In this document: in pieces, positions 17,772 to 26,426 of the stretch
How the letters are laid out: every line of letters begins with the position of its first letter
How positions within the stretch are numbered: the stretch's first letter is position 1
Origin: Candidatus Sulfopaludibacter sp. SbA3
Lineage (GTDB): Bacteria > Pseudomonadota > Alphaproteobacteria > Caulobacterales > Hyphomonadaceae
Assembly (NCBI GenBank): GCA_945888325.1
Contig: CAMDAC010000015.1
Coordinates: 1-64,000 of the forward strand
Direction: 5' to 3'
Length of the DNA: 64,000 bases
Notes under the pieces: model-generated
Database searches by the model: none
Seen by the model: the letters and a program-made list of their open reading frames with translations, nothing else
Told to the model about the DNA's origin: nothing
Program-made: the position numbers and the translations under genes

Positions 17772-18103
17772 GCCGCGAGGCGGATGACTTCGCCGGACCG
17801 CACGACCGGCTGGAAACCGGCCTCGAGATCGGCGACGATCTGGCGGCGCGTCGCCGCGTCAAACTCGAGGGCCACGAACACGGCGCTGGCGCCGTAGCGT
17901 TCCGCCTCGGCGAGAGCCCAGATCGGCTGGACGTCGTGCGGCTTGCCGGAGAGTTCGATCACCCGGAAGATCCGCCAGCCACAGGCCTCGGGAATGGCGA
18001 AAATGGCCACACCGGATGTCCGTGCCCAGGGCGCGTCCGCCGCTGCCCGCTGGAATGACCACGCCTTGCCCGATTGACCGCGAAAGCTGACTGCGCTACC
18101 CAT
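17768..18103 (-). CDS. Uncharacterised 111-residue protein, probably SOS-controlled
   Basis: I do not recognise this protein. It has 111 residues, no signal peptide and no membrane helix. It looks like a compact mixed alpha/beta fold, with a central ACGWRIFRVIELSGKPHDV stretch and a helix near the C-terminus (DAATRRQIVADLEAG). Its interest lies upstream: the ATG is directly preceded by GAAC, and the ribosome binding site GGAG sits inside a GAAC-N7-GAAC repeat, the alphaproteobacterial LexA operator. Further GAAC repeats follow at 11-base spacing. It should therefore be induced by DNA damage. Known small SOS proteins of Caulobacter (SidA, DidA) inhibit cell division, but I see no sequence link to them. 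Confidence 0.8.
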   Translation of the reverse strand: MGSAVSFRGQSGKAWSFQRAAADAPWARTSGVAIFAIPEACGWRIFRVIELSGKPHDVQPIWALAEAERYGASAVFVALEFDAATRRQIVADLEAGFQPVVRSGEVIRLAA

Positions 18104-18154
18104 GTTCTTGCTCCGTTCCTTGTAGGATGTTCCTACAATGTTCCGTTAAAGTTC
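18104..18154 (-). promoter_or_regulatory. Cluster of LexA-type boxes (GTTC-N7-GTTC)
   Basis: On the plus strand GTTC occurs at 18104, 18115, 18129, 18140 and 18151. The pairs 18104/18115, 18129/18140 and 18140/18151 each have exactly seven bases between them, the published alphaproteobacterial LexA operator. The first pair overlaps the ribosome binding site of the minus-strand gene, and the others cover its likely promoter. A perfect 7-base inverted repeat (TGTAGGA, TCCTACA) at 18121-18137 lies within the cluster. Confidence 0.8.
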
Positions 18155-18200
18155 GCAAGAAGTTTTTGGTAAACAACGGGTTAACGGGCGCCCAAATCCG

Positions 18201-18536
18201 TTAACGGACGATCGTGAACTTGCGGCTCTCGAAGACGCGCAGGACCTGTCTGAGTTCCCGCCCGCGCCGGAGCACCTGCCCGCCGAGTCCGTACACGGCG
18301 TATTGTCCCTGGCGGTTCGCCAGCGCCGGTTCCTTCTCGATCCGCCAGGTCGGGCTCTCGGCATGCCGGCGGAAGATCGCAAAGGTCGCGACGTCCTTGC
18401 CGAAGCCGATCGAGTAATCGCGCGCTTCCCCGGCAATCACCAACCGGCCATAGACATCAAGGATGGGCTGGAGTTCGCTCTTCTGGAAGGCGACCACCGG
18501 ATCCGGCGAAGGCTTGCGCGAAAGATGTTCCGTCAT
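18201..18536 (-). CDS. DUF2794 family protein
   Basis: A 111-residue cytoplasmic protein of the DUF2794 family, almost confined to alphaproteobacteria and of unknown function. Matching features are LDVYGRLVIAGEARDYSIGF, the FAIFRRHAE element, RIEKEPAL and the QGQYAVYGLGGQVLRRG segment. The length fits the family. It is a single gene between the LexA-box cluster and COQ9. Confidence 0.85.
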   Translation of the reverse strand: MTEHLSRKPSPDPVVAFQKSELQPILDVYGRLVIAGEARDYSIGFGKDVATFAIFRRHAESPTWRIEKEPALANRQGQYAVYGLGGQVLRRGRELRQVLRVFESRKFTIVR

Positions 18537-18786
18537 TGATGACAGTTCCGCATAGCTTCGGGCCCACGTCCAGCCCCCGAAACAACTAACTGCGATTTAA
18601 TCCGTATATCCCGAAATCTCCGCAATTCGGACTTGCCGCGAACACAGCACACCGCCATCTTCGAATTGTCGGGCGGAGGCATTTAGCAGGTGCTCCAGAC
18701 CCATCAGCCCCCCCAGCCCCCTGGGGCGCTTGATCAGCTTCTGTCCGACACCTTCCCCTCTTTCCAGGAAAAGCCATCAGGCCGCG

Positions 18787-19398
18787 TCAGCGCTTGCCGA
18801 AACGTTCCAGCACCGGTTTTACGATCCGCCCCGCCCGCTGGCCGAGGCCCGAGGCATTCGCGAGCCGGCGCGAGATGAACCCGTCCAGATCTTCCGGCGC
18901 CGGGTGATCGGCCCAGTAGAGAACAATTGCCGGGAGCACCGCCGCCAGCAGACCGCGCTTGGAATACCGGTTATAGTCTTCGGACGCATCCCCTGCGGCC
19001 GTCCAGATCATGTCCGCCACTTTCCAGGTCCGCTGCAGCGCCGGCCCCGCGCTCCAAGGCAGGAAACCCCGGCTCGCCGCCCGGCGCACCGCCTCGCGGT
19101 TCGGCTCCAGCGCCGCCAGCCAGGCCAGCACGCCGCGTTTCACCTTGTCCGGCACGCGCATGGCGGTCATGTCGATGGCCGCCAGCGCCGCGCGCGCTTC
19201 GGCCTCGGCCGCGTCAAACAGGGCATCGATCAGGTTGGCGACGCCCTGCGGCGCGGCCAGCGCCTGTTCACCTTCGGTAAGCCCGGCGCGCACCGCTGCG
19301 GCCCGCGCCGCCTCCTCGCTCCAGCCCTCGAAGGCGACCTCCGGCAGCAGTTCGGCCAGCCAGCGGCGGCGCAGGATTTCGGAAGGGGGCAAGGTCAT
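18787..19398 (-). CDS. COQ9 family ubiquinone biosynthesis protein
   Basis: A 203-residue lipid-binding protein of the COQ9 family, which presents ubiquinone intermediates to the late hydroxylases. The order fits: a short TetR-like helical start ([18 protein letters not shown]), then [16 protein letters not shown], and the conserved [20 protein letters not shown] element before a C-terminal amphipathic helix. It is divergent from rpsU, an arrangement I recall as common in alphaproteobacteria. Confidence 0.9.
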   Translation of the reverse strand: MTLPPSEILRRRWLAELLPEVAFEGWSEEAARAAAVRAGLTEGEQALAAPQGVANLIDALFDAAEAEARAALAAIDMTAMRVPDKVKRGVLAWLAALEPNREAVRRAASRGFLPWSAGPALQRTWKVADMIWTAAGDASEDYNRYSKRGLLAAVLPAIVLYWADHPAPEDLDGFISRRLANASGLGQRAGRIVKPVLERFGKR

Positions 19399-19531
19399 CG
19401 TGAATTCCGCACAGACTAGGGCTTGGCGAGTCCGCTTTCCCCGTGATATAGGCCGCGCTTTCCGGGCTGTCAGGCCCTGTCTGCCGCATTTCCGGGCTGC
19501 GCGCCCGAACCGAACCCGATGGAGAAGTCCT

Positions 19532-19741
19532 ATAGTACAGATCGTCGTCCGCGATAATAACGTTGAGCAAGCCCTGCGCGCGCTGAAGAAGAAGATGCAG
19601 CGCGAAGGCCTGTTCCGGGAAATGAAAGCGCGTCAGGCGTTTGAAAAACCTTCCGAGAAAAAAGCCCGCCAGCGCGCCGAAGCCGTGCGCCGGGCCCGCA
19701 AGCTCGCCCGCAAACGCGCCCAGCGCGAAGGCATCGTGTAG
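19532..19741 (+). CDS. rpsU: 30S ribosomal protein bS21, apparent ATA start
   Basis: A 69-residue basic protein of the small ribosomal subunit. The sequence [20 protein letters not shown] and the Arg/Lys-rich C-terminus [14 protein letters not shown] are unmistakable. There is no ATG, GTG or TTG in frame at a sensible position. The codon where the initiator is expected is ATA (19532), with GGAG ending 7 bases upstream, which is good spacing. ATA is a rare start codon, so translation may be weak or controlled by IF3. An out-of-frame ATG at 19519 opens a 12-codon reading frame across the start. A strong terminator follows. Confidence 0.88.
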   Translation: MVQIVVRDNNVEQALRALKKKMQREGLFREMKARQAFEKPSEKKARQRAEAVRRARKLARKRAQREGIV

Positions 19742-19779
19742 GCTGAGACCTCAGGCGTCCGCGCCGGTCCAGAAACAAG

Positions 19780-19816
19780 AAAACCCCGCCAAGGCCTCTG
19801 GCGGGGTTTTCTTTTT
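19780..19816 (+). terminator. Intrinsic terminator of rpsU
   Basis: Hairpin AAACCCCGCC / GGCGGGGTTT with a loop of about 9 bases, followed by TCTTTTT, 39 bases after the rpsU stop. Confidence 0.9.
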
Positions 19817-19905
19817 GGCGGGGGCACCTTCAGGCACAACCGCTGGTCACGGTCGGCCACACAGGACACCTGCGACGCGCAGATCGTGTCTGCAGGCAGC
19901 CGGGC

Positions 19906-21774
19906 TCAGCTTGCGAGATCGATGCGATGGGCGGTTGATTCAACCAGTTCCGGCATGCCGATCCAGTATCCTTGCATCTGATCGCAGCCGAACGAGGCAA
20001 CCAACGCCGCCGTTTCAGCGCATTCGATCCCCTCGACCGTGCAGGCAATTCCCAGTTCATGTGCGAGCGCGACCGTTGCGCGCATGATCTTCTGCGTGAC
20101 CGCGCGGTCTCCCAGCTCGCCAACGAACGCCTGATCCAGCTTGATCTTGTCGAGCGGCAAACGGTCCAGGATTGCGAGTGAAGAATAGCCGGCGCCAAAA
20201 TCATCGAGGACAACCCTGAAGCCGAGCCTGCGCGCCTCATCCAGCACCTCGCAGTTTTCTGTCACGTTTCGGAAGGCAACCTGCTCGGTCACCTCAAGCT
20301 CGATCCGTTCCGGGGGCACGTGGTGGCGGGCAACGATGGCGCTCAGTTTGACCAGGAAAAGCCGTGACGTCAGCTGCGAAGGCGAGACGTTGATCGCCAA
20401 TGACCAATTGGTGGCCGCAACCGTCGGCAAGGCTTGGTTCAACATCGACCAGAGCATGTCATTCAAAAGGCCGAGACGCTCGGCGATAGGAATGAATTCG
20501 TTGGGCGACGGGTCTCGCGGAAACCCGCTGTCCGGCCAGCGCGCCAGAAGCTCCATCGACACAATCTTGCCGTCGCTGACAGAAATGATCGGCTGCAGCG
20601 CGGCGCGAATCTTTCCGTCGGGAACCGCTTGGCGCAGGGCATACTCGATTGCGGAGGACGCGAGCGCCGCGGAGTCAACGACAGGATCGAACTTGACCAC
20701 CCCGAGGCGTTCGATCTTGGCCCGGCGCATGGCAACATCTGCGGCATGGAAGAGCTCCGACACGGTCGGGCCCCCTGTGCCCGCGCCGGCCCATCCCATT
20801 GAAGCGCCAACCGAAACAAGTCCGGCGTCTGAGTGTATCGGCGAGGTCAGCCGCTCGTGCAGGTTCAAGATTGTGCCCTGATCCTCGCCGGCGACGTCAG
20901 AGGGCGCGATCAACACTGCAAACTCATCGCCGCCAAGGCGCGCCGCGGCAAGAAAGCCGGGCTGCATCAGGCGCCGGGAAACCTCCTTCAGAACTTCGTC
21001 GCCGACCAAATGCCCATATTGATCGTTCAGCGGCTTGAAGCGATCGAGATCGATGAAAGCCAGGATCGGCGCCATCCCGGCGCGCGTCTGGTTCGTCACC
21101 AGATCGACAAAGGCGCGCCTGTTCTGAAGCCCGGTAAGCGGGTCTTCTGACGCAAGGCGCGTCGTTTTTGTCACCAGCGCTCTTACGGTTTCCCGCGTCA
21201 TGAGACTGCGATAAGCGCCGGCGCTGAGATACCCCACCAGCGTCCCGAGCGCGACGATCGCCACGACTTTGTTTTCGCCCTGAAGTTCTGGGCTGAGGGC
21301 CGACCAGGCAATCATGATCGCGGCGCCAATTACCGGTGGCAGGCCCGTTACCAGTGTCTGAAGCCGGCTCTCGTTGTAGAACAGGGATACGTGAATCAAG
21401 ATGCCGAGTAGAACAGCGCCAGCGATCAGCATGCTGACGACATCGCCTGTGGTCCAAAGTGTCAGGCACATCGCGGTCCAGAGACTGGATCCGAGCCCCA
21501 GATGAGCGAAGTATGGCGCTTGCCAGCGGCAGGCAGATTCAGACTTTTTCCTGATTTGGCGAGCGATCCGCAGCTCCGTGAACTCATTCACGAAGATCAG
21601 CGAAGCCCAAACAAGCGCCAATAAAACAGATGCTGCATATCCAACAAGCGCAGCGACTATGATACAGGCGGCGACCCGGCCCGCCGTATCGGCAGCCAGA
21701 CGGCTCACGAGCTCCCGGGTTGTCTCCAGCTCTGCCTCTGTGGTCCAGTCAGAACCAAGAATCCACCTGTGCAT
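19906..21774 (-). CDS. Membrane GGDEF-EAL protein (cyclic di-GMP turnover)
   Basis: A 622-residue inner-membrane signalling protein. The N-terminal 190 residues contain about six hydrophobic segments of no named sensor family. A GGDEF domain follows (about 207-365) with intact GGDEF at 281-285 but no RxxD inhibitory site before it. The EAL domain spans about 378-615. It has ELL in place of EAL at 408-410, Asn462, Glu residues in ELEVTE (492-497), Asp524-Asp525 in LDDFGAGYS, Lys545, Glu581 and QGY at 601. Both cyclic di-GMP synthase and phosphodiesterase activities are therefore possible. It is a single gene with no clue to its input signal. Confidence 0.93.
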   Translation of the reverse strand: MHRWILGSDWTTEAELETTRELVSRLAADTAGRVAACIIVAALVGYAASVLLALVWASLIFVNEFTELRIARQIRKKSESACRWQAPYFAHLGLGSSLWTAMCLTLWTTGDVVSMLIAGAVLLGILIHVSLFYNESRLQTLVTGLPPVIGAAIMIAWSALSPELQGENKVVAIVALGTLVGYLSAGAYRSLMTRETVRALVTKTTRLASEDPLTGLQNRRAFVDLVTNQTRAGMAPILAFIDLDRFKPLNDQYGHLVGDEVLKEVSRRLMQPGFLAAARLGGDEFAVLIAPSDVAGEDQGTILNLHERLTSPIHSDAGLVSVGASMGWAGAGTGGPTVSELFHAADVAMRRAKIERLGVVKFDPVVDSAALASSAIEYALRQAVPDGKIRAALQPIISVSDGKIVSMELLARWPDSGFPRDPSPNEFIPIAERLGLLNDMLWSMLNQALPTVAATNWSLAINVSPSQLTSRLFLVKLSAIVARHHVPPERIELEVTEQVAFRNVTENCEVLDEARRLGFRVVLDDFGAGYSSLAILDRLPLDKIKLDQAFVGELGDRAVTQKIMRATVALAHELGIACTVEGIECAETAALVASFGCDQMQGYWIGMPELVESTAHRIDLAS

Positions 21775-22032
21775 TGGTCGTCGCTCACCCTCACGCCAGG
21801 TTATAGTCCCAGCAGAAACCCATGAGGGCCGAGCTAAACGAGATGGTTTCGAACGTAGCTCCGCCTTAGGAGTTTGGAAACAAATGCGACACGCGTCGGT
21901 TTCCAGCTTGGCCAGGCTCCACCGGCAGCTGAGCGCTGAGACGGCTGGGGCGGATTGCGTGAACGCCCAGGGCCATCTTCAGGCCTTTCGAAGCGTGACG
22001 GCCTCGGACCAGACAGTCCGCAGAGCCTCGCC

Positions 22033-23409
22033 CTAGCCCGCCTTCGGCTTCATCCCCATCGCGCCCTTGATCATGCCCATCAGGTCGCCGATGCCTGCGC
22101 CGTGCACGGCGCCGGCGCGGTAGACTTTCGTCGCGCCCCAGACGATGAGCGCCGTGGTCACCGCCATCAGCGCCATCTGCGCGAGGATTTCCCACAGCGG
22201 CGGATCGGACGGCATGCGCAGGATCAACAGGAACGGCGTGAACAGCGGCACCCAGCTCGCATAATCGATCACCGGTGAGCCCGGATCGTTGAACGCGATG
22301 AAGATCGCGAACATCGGCAACATAAGCAGGATCATCATCGGGCTCAGCAGGGTCTGCGCTTCCTGGATGGTGTCGCATAGCGAGCCGAGCGCCATGAAGA
22401 TCGCGCCATACAGCACATAGCCGAGCATGAAGCTGATCAGGGCCGGGATGATCAGCGCCGGATCGGTCGCCGCCGCAATGAACGGCTGGATCATCTCCAT
22501 CACCGCGGGAGACTGGCTTGCCCCGAAGGCCGCGCCCGCCCCGGCAAACAGGCCCCAGGACAGCATCATCGTCGAGGTCACCGCAAACACCGCGAGCAGC
22601 TTGCCCGCCAGCAGTTCCGGCAGCTTCACCGAAGTCAGCAGCGTGTCGAATATCTTGTTGGAGCGTTCCTCGATCGTACCCATCAGGAGGTACTGGATGA
22701 TCGAGAACACCATCAGCCAGAGGAAGTAGGCGAGCGCCACCGCGACAATTGCTGGTGCCCGGTCGGCGGTCGTCACTTCCGCCCCCTGCTCCGCCGTCTC
22801 GCGCGGCCGGAACTCTGCCACCGTCACGGCAGCCTCATCCGCCGTTTTCAGGAAATCGGAACTGAGCCCCGCCGCCACCAGCGCGTCCCGGCGGCTGAGA
22901 TCGCGCATCGCCGTCTCCGCCGAAAAGCGCAGGCCCGAGACGTTCACGTCCGAACTCCAGTATTCCAGCGTCCGGCCATCTTCCGACAGGATCAGCGCCG
23001 CAAACAGCGGCTTCTCGCCGCCCGGCCCTGCCACTTTCTTCTCGCCCGCCAGATACGGCGTCAGCTCGTCGATCGTCGCCGCCGGCGCCGGCACCGCCAC
23101 GAACTTGCGCGCCGTGGCCGCTGCATTCGCTGCGTCCGTCTGGACACCTTCGCCCGACCCCGACAGCGACTGGAACTCCTCAAGTGCGCGCGCTTCGCTG
23201 CGCCGGAACTCGGCATCGATCGCCTCGGAAATCACGCTGCCCGGCTCGACCACGGTGTAATAGCGCACCGGCGAGGAGGACGCCGCGAAGTAGCCGAACG
23301 CCGCCCCGATGATGATGAACAGCGGCACCGCCGCCAGGCTCAGCCAGAAGCCCCAGGCCTTCACATAGCCGAGGAAATCGCGCCGGAAGATCAGGTAGAT
23401 GTTGCGCAT
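22033..23409 (-). CDS. ABC-2 type exporter permease (NatB-like)
   Basis: A 458-residue membrane subunit of an ABC exporter. One N-terminal helix (about 22-46) is followed by a periplasmic domain of about 160 residues, then five or six helices (from about 220). The sequence MGTIEERSNKIFDTLLTSV is the coupling-helix region typical of NatB-like permeases. Its ATG overlaps the ATPase stop by one base (TGATG), so the two are co-translated. The cargo is unknown; relatives export sodium or small molecules. Confidence 0.9.
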   Translation of the reverse strand: MRNIYLIFRRDFLGYVKAWGFWLSLAAVPLFIIIGAAFGYFAASSSPVRYYTVVEPGSVISEAIDAEFRRSEARALEEFQSLSGSGEGVQTDAANAAATARKFVAVPAPAATIDELTPYLAGEKKVAGPGGEKPLFAALILSEDGRTLEYWSSDVNVSGLRFSAETAMRDLSRRDALVAAGLSSDFLKTADEAAVTVAEFRPRETAEQGAEVTTADRAPAIVAVALAYFLWLMVFSIIQYLLMGTIEERSNKIFDTLLTSVKLPELLAGKLLAVFAVTSTMMLSWGLFAGAGAAFGASQSPAVMEMIQPFIAAATDPALIIPALISFMLGYVLYGAIFMALGSLCDTIQEAQTLLSPMMILLMLPMFAIFIAFNDPGSPVIDYASWVPLFTPFLLILRMPSDPPLWEILAQMALMAVTTALIVWGATKVYRAGAVHGAGIGDLMGMIKGAMGMKPKAG

Positions 23410-24380
23410 CAGGCGGCCTCCCCCACGTCTGCAGCCACCGGCACATCCAGCGCCGCCGCCTCAGCCTCGCCGACCAGCGAGACGAACACGTCCCGGAGGC
23501 GCGCCTCCTCCGGCTGGAAGCCGACAATCGGCGCGCCGGTTTCCAGCGCCGCCCGCAGCACGTCCTGCGCGCCCAGTCCGCGCGGCAGCGCCACGCGCCA
23601 GGAATCGCCCGGCCCCTTGTCCGCCGCCCGGTGCGCCTCGAAGCCCTTGGGCCGCAGCGCCCCGGCGAGGTCGAACCCATGCTCCACGGCCATCCGTGCG
23701 CCCCGTCCAAGCGTCGCATAGGCGGCGTCCAGCGTGCCGTCGAACACCTTGCGCCCGCGCGCCAGCATCACGATCCCGTCGCAGAGCCGTTCGGCATGTT
23801 CCATCACATGGGTCGAGAATAGGATCGTCGCGCCCCGCTTGTGCTCGGCGCGGATCAGGTCTTCCAGCGTCTGCTGGTTCATCGGGTCGAGGCCCGAGAA
23901 CGGCTCATCGAGGATCAGGAAATCCGGCCGGTGCGCCAGCGTCGAGAGGATCTGCACCTTCTGCGCCATGCCCTTCGACAGTTTGGAAATCCGCGACGCC
24001 TTGAACGCGCCGAGGCCGGTCGTCTCCAGGAGCTCGTTGGCCCGCGCCTTCGCGTCCGCCGCGCTCATGCCCTTGAGGCGCGCAAAATAGGTGATCGTGT
24101 CGCGCGCCGTCATCTTCTTGTAGAGGCCGCGCTCCTCCGGAAGGAACCCCACCCGCCGCAGGTTCTTGATGTCCGGCGCCGCACCGAACAGCGAGACCGA
24201 GCCCTCATCCGGCTGCATCACGCCGAGCGCCATCCGCAGGCTGGTCGACTTTCCGGCGCCGTTCGGTCCGAGGAAGCCGATGATCTGGCCCTGGGGCACG
24301 TCAAACGACAGGTTGCTGACCGCCGTGAAGCCGCCAAATCTTTTCGTCGCGCCGGACATGACGAGCGGGGCTTCGCCCAT
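23409..24380 (-). CDS. ABC transporter ATP-binding protein (NatA-like)
   Basis: A 323-residue ATPase of the exporter encoded with the downstream permease. Walker A is GPNGAGKST, the signature is LSKGMAQKV, Walker B is FLILDEPFSGLDP, and a switch His lies in FSTHVMEH. The region after about residue 220 is an additional C-terminal domain common in DrrA/NatA-type exporters. It is first in a two-gene operon. An upstream gene on the same strand (oxidase subunit IV) is separated by a hairpin at 24461-24481. Confidence 0.93.
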   Translation of the reverse strand: MGEAPLVMSGATKRFGGFTAVSNLSFDVPQGQIIGFLGPNGAGKSTSLRMALGVMQPDEGSVSLFGAAPDIKNLRRVGFLPEERGLYKKMTARDTITYFARLKGMSAADAKARANELLETTGLGAFKASRISKLSKGMAQKVQILSTLAHRPDFLILDEPFSGLDPMNQQTLEDLIRAEHKRGATILFSTHVMEHAERLCDGIVMLARGRKVFDGTLDAAYATLGRGARMAVEHGFDLAGALRPKGFEAHRAADKGPGDSWRVALPRGLGAQDVLRAALETGAPIVGFQPEEARLRDVFVSLVGEAEAAALDVPVAADVGEAA

Positions 24381-24460
24381 GGGCGTTCTCCTTCAGCAGC
24401 TGATACCCAGACTTTAGCGTAATTCGATAAAGTTCAAGGGGTATGGAGCGCGAAGGCTTA

Positions 24461-24481
24461 GAGCGGCGTTAAACGCCGCTC
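24461..24481 (-). terminator. Hairpin after oxidase subunit IV gene
   Basis: Perfect 9-base inverted repeat GAGCGGCGT / ACGCCGCTC with a 3-base loop, 8 bases past the stop of the gene at 24489. No T-run follows on the minus strand, so termination is likely but not certain. Confidence 0.5.
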
Positions 24482-24488
24482 CCGGAAA

Positions 24489-24791
24489 TCACATAACGGC
24501 GCCAAACAGCCAGATCATCGCCTGGACGATCAGCGCCAGCACGATCATCACCACAACCGTCGCCATCCAGCGCCCGCCGAGGTTCAGGAACAAACCGGCG
24601 GCAAAGCCGACGATCGCCATCAGGCCGAGCGAGATCACCCAGTTGAAGCCGATCGCGAGGGCCAGGGTCGCATGGCCGACCATGAGGATGATCAGCAGGC
24701 CGCCCCAGACGCTACCGGTGATGAAGCCGTCCCAGGTCGCTTTCTGGTCGCGGATGTCCATCTCGCCGTGGTGGTATTCGTGGGTGGCCAT
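24489..24791 (-). CDS. aa3-type cytochrome c oxidase subunit IV
   Basis: A 100-residue small subunit of the aa3 terminal oxidase. The N-terminus YHHGEMDIRDQKATWDGF is the family signature, seen before a single helix in the usual short form. Here it is followed by three hydrophobic stretches (about 30-47, 52-70, 77-96), so the protein is longer than the typical 45-70-residue form. The ATG at 24791 was chosen because the signature begins near it; the longer frame adds an Arg-rich stretch of no family resemblance. The other oxidase genes are not in this window. Confidence 0.8.
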   Translation of the reverse strand: MATHEYHHGEMDIRDQKATWDGFITGSVWGGLLIILMVGHATLALAIGFNWVISLGLMAIVGFAAGLFLNLGGRWMATVVVMIVLALIVQAMIWLFGAVM

Positions 24792-24888
24792 GGTCTGCCC
24801 TCTTGATCGGTGGTCGTGCCTGCTGCGCGTTCTATCGGGCCTCCCCCGGCGCATCAAGCGCGGCAAAGCGACCCTGACGTGGCCCCGG

Positions 24889-25335
24889 TCAGTTGACCGG
24901 CTGGCGTGCCTTGCGTTTCGGCGGTTTGGGCGCAAACGGCGCCGGCAGCGGCAGGGCCGGCACGCCCTCCTCCTTCAGCGCCTCGCGCTCCTCCGGGGTC
25001 GTCTCGCCCCAGATCGGCCGGTCGTCCTGCTCGCCGTAATACATGGCGCGCGCTTCTTCGGCGAAATCGCCGCCGACATAGTCGAAATTCTCCGCAACAT
25101 GCTCGCGCGCCTTCTCGGCAAACGCGGCCATCAGCTTTTCGGGATCAGGCGCCGCCGCCTTGCCCTTGGTCGTCTTCACTGCCGGCGCCATGATCTGCTT
25201 GGCAACCGCTCGGCTGTCGCAGTCCGGGCACGCCACCAGCCTGCGCTTCGCCTGCTTGTCATAGGCGTCCGACGAGGCAAACCAGGCCTCGAACCCGTGA
25301 TCACAGTCCTGACAGGCCAGCGCGTATCGAATCAT
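24889..25335 (-). CDS. DUF1178 family protein
   Basis: A 148-residue cytoplasmic protein of the DUF1178 family. It starts MIRYALACQDCDHGFEAWF with the first CxxC of a probable zinc ribbon; a second CxxC is in VACPDCDS. The central region PDPEKLMAAFAEKAREHVAENFDYVG and the element IWGETTPEEREAL are conserved in the family, whose function is unknown. It lies 11 bases after grxC on the same strand, an association I recall as usual in alphaproteobacteria. A Pro/Lys-rich tail closes the protein. Confidence 0.92.
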   Translation of the reverse strand: MIRYALACQDCDHGFEAWFASSDAYDKQAKRRLVACPDCDSRAVAKQIMAPAVKTTKGKAAAPDPEKLMAAFAEKAREHVAENFDYVGGDFAEEARAMYYGEQDDRPIWGETTPEEREALKEEGVPALPLPAPFAPKPPKRKARQPVN

Positions 25336-25346
25336 CGCAGCTCGCC

Positions 25347-25607
25347 TCAGGCGCCTGCCAGCAGCGGGTCCAGCTTGCCCGCCTGCTCCAGCGCCATCAT
25401 GTCGTCGCAGCCGCCGATATGCTTTTCGCCGACAAAGATCTGCGGAAACGTTTTCCCGCCGCCCGACCGCTGGACCATTTCTTCCTTCAGCGCGGCGTCC
25501 ATGCCCGCATCGATCTCCTTGAAATCCGCCTTCTTGTCCTTCAGCAGCGCGACCGCGCGCGAACAATAGGGGCAGAACTGACGCGTATAGATCGTGACCT
25601 TGGCCAT
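25347..25607 (-). CDS. grxC: Glutaredoxin 3
   Basis: An 86-residue glutathione-dependent disulfide reductase. The active site is QFCPYCSRA (CPYC), the TFPQIFVGEKHIGGCDD segment has the cis-Pro and the GG that bind glutathione, and the length is typical. The ATG at 25607 follows AGAGGAATG; the frame opens further upstream without family similarity. It is followed by the DUF1178 gene and preceded by comF on the same strand. Confidence 0.95.
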   Translation of the reverse strand: MAKVTIYTRQFCPYCSRAVALLKDKKADFKEIDAGMDAALKEEMVQRSGGGKTFPQIFVGEKHIGGCDDMMALEQAGKLDPLLAGA

Positions 25608-25655
25608 CCGGCATTCCTCTCTAAGCGGCAGACGCATTCTGCCCTGACACATTAA

Positions 25656-26426
25656 TTATATGGTTACGTCGGTTTCCCGGACAACGCGTGCCAGCACCAG
25701 AACGTCAACGTGCCGCGCCCCGGCCTGTTTCAAGGCGCGCGTGCACGCCGACAGCGTCGCCCCGGTCGTCAGCACATCGTCCACCAGCAGCACCCGTTTG
25801 CCTGTGATCGCGGCCAGCCGGCTCTTTCTCACCCTGAACGCCCCCGAAACGTTGCGCCGCCGTGCCCGGCCCGCCAGCCCGGCCTGGCTGGGCGTACGCC
25901 GCGTGCGCACCAGCCCGTCCACCAGCACCTTGCGGCCCGTCTCGGCGCCAATCGCCTGCGCCAGCCAGCCGGACTGGTTGAACCCCCGCACCACCAGCCG
26001 CGTATAGTGCAGCGGCACCGGCACCAGCACCTCGGCGTCATCGATCAGCGCGCCGCCGGCCTGCCGCATCCAGCCGCACAGCGTCTCCAGCCCGTCCCGC
26101 CGGCCGGCGCGCTTCAGGTCCAGCACCGGGCGCCGCGATGTCTCGTCATAGATCAGCGCCGCCCGGGCCTGGTCCCAGCGCGGCGGCCGCGCGAGGCACA
26201 CCACGCACCAGGTCTCGTCGCCGGTGCGGTAATCCAGCGGCACCCCGCACCGTTCGCACAGCGGATCGGAAATGAACCGCAGCCGGGCGAAGTCTTCCGG
26301 CGACAGCGGCCCGCGCCCCATCCCCCGCGCGCCGCTGATCAGCCAGCGCGGCGGCCAGAAGAAATCCCCGGCCGAGCGGAGAAACGCCTTGGCCCCGGCC
26401 CGCCCCTTGGGCATATCCCCTGTCAT
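25656..26426 (-). CDS. ComF family phosphoribosyltransferase-like protein
   Basis: A 256-residue ComF-type protein. A four-cysteine zinc finger (CERCGVPL ... CVVCLARPP) precedes a type I phosphoribosyltransferase domain with VLVDDVLTTGATL, the PRPP-binding motif, and PVPLHYTRLVVRGFNQSGWLA. ComF proteins act in DNA uptake and possibly in nucleotide metabolism. The ATG at 26426 overlaps the ATG of the divergent methyltransferase (both lie in CATG), so there is no separate promoter gap. ATG 26414 is a weaker alternative. Confidence 0.9.
   Translation of the reverse strand: MTGDMPKGRAGAKAFLRSAGDFFWPPRWLISGARGMGRGPLSPEDFARLRFISDPLCERCGVPLDYRTGDETWCVVCLARPPRWDQARAALIYDETSRRPVLDLKRAGRRDGLETLCGWMRQAGGALIDDAEVLVPVPLHYTRLVVRGFNQSGWLAQAIGAETGRKVLVDGLVRTRRTPSQAGLAGRARRRNVSGAFRVRKSRLAAITGKRVLLVDDVLTTGATLSACTRALKQAGARHVDVLVLARVVRETDVTI

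Noticed and set aside
18146-18207. CtrA site from the TTAA elements near 18146, 18180 and 18200
   Set aside because: Spacing between TTAA copies does not give TTAA-N7-TTAA.
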